Positions 58,400 through 64,000 of a DNA stretch of 64,000 nucleotides are shown here, piece by piece. The notes under the pieces were generated by a model. The model was not told where the DNA came from. It did not search any database and worked only from the letters and a program-made list of their open reading frames with translations. Both the position numbers and the translations under genes were made by a program. The DNA is from Anaspis maculata (lineage: Eukaryota; Arthropoda; Insecta; Coleoptera; Scraptiidae), in the NCBI GenBank assembly GCA_949128115.1, contig OX421963.1, forward strand, positions 82,531,602-82,595,601, given 5' to 3'. The number at the start of each line of letters is the position of its first letter. The stretch's first letter is position 1.

Positions 58400-59925
58400 C
58401 TGGCATTTCCGGATACAGCCCCCGTTAGTATATTAGCACTAACTTTTTTCAAAACAATTTTTTCAAGTTCTTTCAAGTGTTTTTTTTTAATAAAATTTTG
58501 AAAATTTGAAGAGATAAAACTGCAAGTATTCAAACAATCGTAACAAACAAGTGTGTAGTTTAAAAGCTAAATTAAACAACAAAACATTTTTATCGATCTA
58601 AATAGGTAGTTCTAGTTCTAATGCAGTCCTTTTAAAAACCAGTCCGGAGTATTTATTTCAACCAATTTTTTTATCTCTTCAAATTTTGAACAAACAGAAA
58701 CTTTAGGTGAACAAAAAAAATAAAAGAATATAGAATGTTACGGATTGAGGACTGCGCACATTGGCATGTATTGGTTAATAATAATAATTCCAATTTTAAT
58801 TAATTTTGGCTTTGGACTGGCTACCAGGAACGTCACTCACTAACTTAATTCTAAATAAGACAGTATTAAAATAAATGATAAAAAATATTGTATACAAGTT
58901 TAAATCGCATTGCTCATCGTTCAGATTTCTAACACAGTTCAAAATACCAATAAATGTTTCTATTTTTATAATTATATTATTTCGAACTCGATACATAAAT
59001 TAAACAGGTACGTACTGACACATTACAGAGAAAGGCGTCCTAATCTCTGCTCAAATGGGTTTTATCTCCATCAAAATCTGGCATTCCTCGGTGTTTTGTT
59101 TTTTGTTGTTTTGTGTCGCTTCAGCAGTTCATTTAAGAACGAAAATCTAATGTTAGTCATGATCCCGCGTTTATTTTGTCTTTTGTTTCAAATTTTTGTG
59201 CAAAGCCTCACGCACGTCTGCGATAGATTAATTAATTTTGTGTTGACAAAACATCTATTTTTGAAATCACTTGGAGAGATAACCCCCCAAAGAAGATGCC
59301 AGACGTGACGTCTCTGCACTATACTTTGAAATTAGGCCACCGGTTGATGGAATTGGAAAATATCTCGCTATACATGTACATATTATAAAATTAATTAGCT
59401 GTCAAGTGGAGAGACGTCTTTTAGAATTCCAGCAATTATTCATGGCATTAACGGCAATTTTGTGAGAGTTCCGCCGGGAAGCGCTGGATGTCAATCAATA
59501 TTGTATTGTTCCGTGATCAAACATTCGAGAGCGGATGGATCTTCCGAACTGAAAAAAAATCCGAACCATTTTCGGGAGGATTCCGGTGGATTTGAAATCT
59601 TCGCCTAAATCCCAGTGAATCAGTGCTTTCTTCTGATATCCTCTAAATATCAAGATAACTTCTTGATATTCTGTTATTTTAATATTTTTTGTCGATTCGG
59701 AAGCTGAATTTCAGAAGTTGTCTGCATCATCTATTGCGTTTAGAGCCGGCAAACTTTTCGAACGCCTCCCCTGGCGGTCCAGCGTGCCGAAGGCTTCATT
59801 CTGCTAAATCAAGGTCCAGGGGAAGAAATCGGCTTTACCAGGAAGACTTTAACACTTTGCCTTTCGAAGAAAACTGAACCAATATCTAGGAGAGGGGCAG
59901 TCAACTTTTGAGACGGTATAAATAT
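58400..59925. other. Baboon upstream intron; no exon recognised
   Basis: AT-rich. I looked on the minus strand for a cysteine-bearing exon ending in phase 2, as required to join the ectodomain cassette, and saw none. Confidence 0.45.
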
Positions 59926-59929
59926 TGTT

Positions 59930-60250
59930 CAACTGCCACACAATCTCTTGTAACGCACAATGACTGAGCGATGTAGACAAAAACTTTTATCCGAATAACC
60001 AGTCATTTGCGCAATCAAGTTAAAGAAAATGTCATCTTCATGGATGATGATAATGGTAGACCTCACAGTACGGTGATGTCCCAAACGGATCAAACAAAAG
60101 CGAAAGTTTTTGGACTGGCCAACCCCGTCGCCAGAAATGAATCCAATTGAGCATAAGTGATAAAATGTCGCAAGGGCCATTCCCATGTATATCATCTCCA
60201 AATAACCAGCCTACCGCTAAATATGCAGGAAATAACCTACAGTAGTGGCT
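59930..60250 (+). pseudogene. Tc1/mariner transposase relic
   Basis: The plus strand reads ENVIFMDDDNGRPHS, the second-aspartate region of Tc1-type DDE transposases, near 60025-60070. It then reads DWPTPSPEMNPIEH, the classic third catalytic region, near 60110-60150. Stops follow at once and a frame shift separates the blocks. Only the C-terminal catalytic half survives; terminal repeats were not recognised. Confidence 0.82.
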
Positions 60251-60400
60251 TTCTGAAACTGTTTTCAGCACATTTTTTATTCCTGGAACAATTTCAAAAA
60301 TTGAAACTTAATTTTAAAAGACGTCTTTACTGAATTTTTGGAGCGCCTATTAAAACAAATAAAAGGTAGAAAGGTGATTATAGCAAAATCTCACAGACAG

Positions 60401-60797
60401 ATACAGAGTGTCCAGAAAATGGCGGAAAAGCTCTCCAGTACGTTATAAGGGACCCTTCAGGGAACTCCAAAAAAATGATAAAAAAATTCTCCGACTTTCA
60501 TTTTTGGGGTTATTAAGAATGTCTTTGAGCCCGTCTAGTTTTGTTAATTTATAAGATTTCCGTTTACGGTCGAATTATGAGAAAGAAATATCTACCACTG
60601 GATGTGTATTGCATTTTTTAAATTTACGGGGCGAGTCAGGAACTAAGAAAATTAATATTCGAAGGACCAGTTTTTGATCCAAAATTTTTACAAAAATGAA
60701 AGTCTAAGATTTTTTTAATTCATTTTCCTGGGATTCCCTGAAGGGTCCTGCACAACGTGCTGCAGAGCTTTTCCGCCATTTTCTGGACACCCTGTAT
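60401..60797. repeat. Foldback MITE, about 400 bp
   Basis: The ends atacagagtgtccagaaaat and its inverted partner, ending in ctggacaccctgtat, match, as do 'ggcggaaaagctct' and 'aagggtcc' blocks inside. Confidence 0.88.
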
Positions 60798-61062
60798 ACA
60801 TCACTTTGGAAACGGTCTCAATCGGGGGACCTCAAAACAGATATAGTGCGGTTTATCCGCCATAATCTCGATTCTTTTTGCAATGATCACAATATCGTGA
60901 GGGGGGGGCACAATACCTTTGTTGGTGAGGGGAGAGAGGGGCGGGAGAACATAACCTGATTTGTTTCAGCATTCTTCTGTCACTTTGAAGCATTTCGCTA
61001 CACTGACTGCCCTGATTTTATTTGCCGCTAATCTTGCGACACCCTGCCATCTTACAAAATAA

Positions 61063-61186
61063 TACCATGGTATCAACAAAATTCGGAATTGGGGTAGGCT
61101 GTGACCTGGTCAAATTTCAGGATGTCAAGCTGCTTTCGGCCAGGGCACAGCCTACCCCAATTCCGAATTTTGCTGATCGCATGGTA
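61063..61186. repeat. Hairpin element with 27-bp perfect stem
   Basis: Positions 61077-61103 are the exact reverse complement of 61146-61172 (core 'ggaattggggtaggctgtg'). Weaker pairing extends to both ends, including 'taccatg' and 'catggta'. The loop is about 40 bases. Confidence 0.9.
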
Positions 61187-61482
61187 CAACGAGTAAACCT
61201 GTCCGTTCTTCTTTCACATCTTTGGAAAAATTTCACATCTTTGGAAAAATTTCACAAGTTTTGTGAAACTTGGTGCATGAGTAGTATTTGAGAGGTGGAA
61301 CGTCTGATTGAAATTCTGTTGACATCAGACAATCGCGGCCTCCAAAACTGGAAAATTAATTGTCGAAAATACCCACATTTCTACGAAATGACATGAAAAG
61401 TACAGGCCGCGGCGAGATACAAGAACTAATGAAATTCTGTGTACACATTTGCGAGATCATAATCAGCAAACACTTTGATAAA

Positions 61483-61647
61483 AGGTGCGTTCAGTCAGCT
61501 TATTTAGCCGCAAGTTTTAGTTTTAGTCGCAAGCGCAGCGACGCCCATTGGCTCTTATGAACCAGCCTCCTCGGAACAGCCAATAAGCGATGCAGCGCTT
61601 ACGGCTAAAATTAAAATTGCGGCTAAATAAGCTGACTGAACGCACCT
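61483..61647. repeat. Short MITE (ttcagtcag family), copy 3, intact
   Basis: 165 bp with near-perfect inverted ends (aggtgcgttcagtcagctta on the left, the complement ending cgcacct on the right) and mirrored 'ttagccgcaa'. It is the best-preserved member of the family seen at 13517 and 15969. Confidence 0.88.
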
Positions 61648-61675
61648 AAAGTGTTTAAAACAAAAATGAGCTATC

Positions 61676-61750
61676 CCGGCGGTAGCTCGGTGGGCTCCGT
61701 CTCTGGCTTCAAACCCAGAGGTCCGGAGTTCAAATCCCGCTGGGGCAGGT
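61676..61750 (+). repeat. tRNA-like segment, probably a SINE head
   Basis: It has an A-box-like 'tagctcggtgg', an anticodon-arm-like stem (ctctgg/cccagag) with a seven-base loop, and a B-box-like 'agttcaaatcc'. The T-stem is mismatched and the implied anticodon would be TCA, so a working tRNA gene is unlikely. No poly(A) tail or target duplication was found. Confidence 0.5.
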
Positions 61751-61857
61751 GGCTTTTCTCTATGCGCTCTCAAGTACTTTGGCTTGTACCAACCGAGCGG
61801 TCATGTCAAGGGAAATAGGGTGAAACAGAGAAAGTCACCGCAAGGGCGCTAATGAGC

Positions 61858-62789
61858 TATAGTATGTTCACTTGTACCGTGATTCTAGTCGGCTGTGAGA
61901 TTTCGTTTTTAGGTTTCCAAATCTGTAATATAGAAAATCCCCAAAATTTTGCGGTTGGCTACTCGGGCTTTACTTGGCACAATAATTCACGAAGAGACAC
62001 GAAGTCGTTCGGACCACTTTTGGAACACATTTTTTACGCATTTTCTCTGCAGATAGACGGAACATTTTCGCGGGACGTGATGTCTGACGTTTTTTTCCAT
62101 TTTATTGGAAAATGTAGCAATTTTTCGACCTGTTTTTAATTTTCGCCAATGAACAAATAAATCAAAGCAGCTTTGACATTTGACAGGTGTCAAAAATATT
62201 TCTAACCTCTCGAAGTCGGTTCAACTTTACGTGATTCAAACTGAAAAAAATACTAGTCCTTCGTCCAAAAAACGGGGTCCCATGAAATCATGAATCCTTT
62301 TCCCTCTTCCAGTCGAAAAGTCACGCCGAATCATGAAGAACTATTGGCAAGACAAGGAATATCCCAGCAGGCCTGCTGTTGCAGCAGGATTTACGCGTAA
62401 AGTTTATTAAACTGAATTTCAATAAACCCAGCCGCTCAATTGGATTGGACCGAAATTCATGTGATTACCTTCAGTTTTAAATTTGCTTTCGTTTTGAACC
62501 TTGGCGGAACGAGTTTTTGTCGGCCTTGAATGGCCGCTGTCAAGATGTCTTGAACTGAAGGCGGCCCCGTAGGGTTCTGGTGTCTAGATGACGGTAATAC
62601 AGCTCTGCGCCCCTCTAGTCGCATTTCCACGTATGATCAGTTTTCCAAGATTTTAATAATTATTTGATAAGAAATATAACTTCACTTCTAGAGAAGTCAG
62701 TTTCACACCAGGTAAAAAGGCGGCAAGCCTACAATGCTAAAGTAGAAAATTTGCCCAGCCAACTAGAGTCACAGAACAAGTGAACCTAA
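61858..62789. repeat. MITE-like element, family copy 2
   Basis: The left end 'tatagtatgttcacttgtac' matches 6334. The right end 'cagccaactagagtcac' followed by 'aagtgaacctaa' matches the end at 7156. It also carries the 'cagtttcacaccaggtaaaa' and 'ggcggcaagcctaca' block shared with 31727 and 46303. Confidence 0.78.
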
Positions 62790-62897
62790 AGGCTGTCTGA
62801 TTTCTACATGATTCTAGTGGGCTGCGATTCAGGCCGCGATCCGCCGATGGCGACCAGAAACACAGCCCACTAGAATCATGTTGAAATCAGACAGCCT
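62790..62897. repeat. Compact hairpin element with 35-bp arms
   Basis: 62790-62824 and 62863-62897 are reverse complements with a single mismatch (core 'atgattctagtgggctg'), around a 38-base loop. It directly abuts the right end of the 61858-62789 element. Confidence 0.9.
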
Positions 62898-64000
62898 ATA
62901 CAGTACTCGATGCGCCCATAAACACACAATTTGGGGGGGGAACAGCTAAACGGACGTTTTGTTTTTCAATCATGATTTTTTTCAATCAACGGCGAATTTT
63001 GTATTGTAAACTCGGTAAATTTTCATCTTATATTTTATATCTTCGGGAATATTTAATCGATTTTGATTAGTTTAGTGTGGGGGTAGGATTCTGGAAAGAA
63101 TGTTCATTCTAAAAATAGTTGATGCCAGTTGATCACAGCTGCCACAATTAAAAAAAATAATCTCGAAGATAATTAACTTGATTTGATAATTTGATAGAAT
63201 TGAAATAATTTTCTTCAAGGACGTTGCAGGGAGGATGCTACGATGAGAAGTCCCGCGGCGGACATGACGACAATTTTTTTTTTATATGCATATTCGTAGA
63301 TTTCCCACAAAACAAGGGAAACAACAGTCTGTGAGAGGTAGACAGATTAGTTATGTTATATGGAAATTATGCAAAATCATATGTGCGCCCGTATGCCAGC
63401 CATGTTGCCACCCCGTTAACAGGCATTTATACATTATCTTTCTTCACCACTGCTTGAGTCACTGCTTGTGTGTGAATCTGTTGCTCGGACACACCACAGT
63501 TTTCCTTCATTTGTAGAAAATCGAAAAAATTTGCATAAGGAAGTTGGCACATGAAAATGTGACTGTGCCTTGTAACTTTGCAGACAATCTAACCTGAATC
63601 CCTACACACATGTGTTTCACCTCTTCCAAAGAGCTCATCAGTGCAGATTTAATTATCATTTTGATTACTCTTATCAATTTTTGAATAATTTCTGATCCAA
63701 CAGTGTTCACCCTGTATGCGATACATCCTATGTGACCTCCGTAGGAGTAGCTAACCACTTAGCCGGATTCCTAATCATTCAGCAAGGACAAAAAAGCCCA
63801 TCACACAGCATGGCTCGCCATCAAATTTGCCCGCACAATCTGGGCTCCACTCATCATCCACTAATTTGTTTGTCTCCGCATGTCCTAATATTATTATCCT
63901 TTCTCTTTTGACTGCAATCACAAACACAAAACAGCCAATTTTGATAAAAACATCCCACCTTATCTCTGTTGTTTCCACATTTATTGCAACAAGACAAATA
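62898..64000. other. No recognisable gene
   Basis: AT-rich sequence with short frames on both strands. None resembles the missing 5' exons of baboon. Confidence 0.4.

Noticed and set aside
61676..61750. Functional tRNA gene
   Set aside because: The T-stem is mismatched and the implied anticodon is TCA; a SINE head or tRNA relic is more likely.
1..64000. CRISPR arrays, bacterial operons or prophage
   Set aside because: Introns, SINE, LTR and insect gene content show nuclear eukaryotic DNA; the direct repeats seen are minisatellites without spacer structure.

Overview
This window is intron-rich, repeat-dense nuclear DNA from an insect. The evidence is a baboon-type activin/TGF-beta type I receptor with insect-style alternative ligand-binding exons, a PAIP1 homologue, GT-AG introns, tRNA-derived SINE sequence, Ty3/gypsy and Tc1 remnants and many foldback elements. 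Base composition and repeat style suggest a hemipteran (whitefly-like), but that is a guess.

Layout. 0-2.4 kb: decayed Ty3/gypsy pol fragments in both orientations. 4.3-4.9 kb, minus strand: a possible small spliced transcription unit with a TATA box and a 28-bp CRE palindrome. 5.1-8.0 kb, plus strand: the last three exons of a secreted CCP/sushi protein, possibly hikaru genki-like, whose 5' part lies to the left of the window. 8.2-23.3 kb: intergenic DNA with minisatellites, MITEs and three large foldback elements, one of which carries a solo LTR. 23.6-39.2 kb, plus strand: a complete five-coding-exon PAIP1 gene (410 aa by my splicing). Its 12.7-kb first intron holds a minisatellite, a SINE with a 17-bp target-site duplication, a second solo LTR, a Harbinger-type MITE and a nest of palindromes; its last intron holds a hAT-type MITE with a perfect 8-bp duplication. 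39.2-52.0 kb: no confident coding gene, a possible untranslated first exon near 41 kb, and two more large foldbacks. 52.4-58.4 kb, minus strand: the 3' two thirds of baboon, with three phase-matched alternative ectodomain exons, the transmembrane/GS exon and three kinase exons. 58.4-64 kb: a Tc1 transposase relic, several MITEs and hairpins; the shared 5' exons of baboon were not found and probably lie beyond 64 kb.

The genes are unrelated in function: a secreted CCP protein, a translation factor that binds poly(A)-binding protein, and a Smad2/3-class receptor kinase. Two features stand out. One is the three-way ectodomain cassette in baboon. The other is at least eight inverted repeats of about 0.6-2.4 kb, some inside transcribed introns and so able to form long double-stranded RNA.
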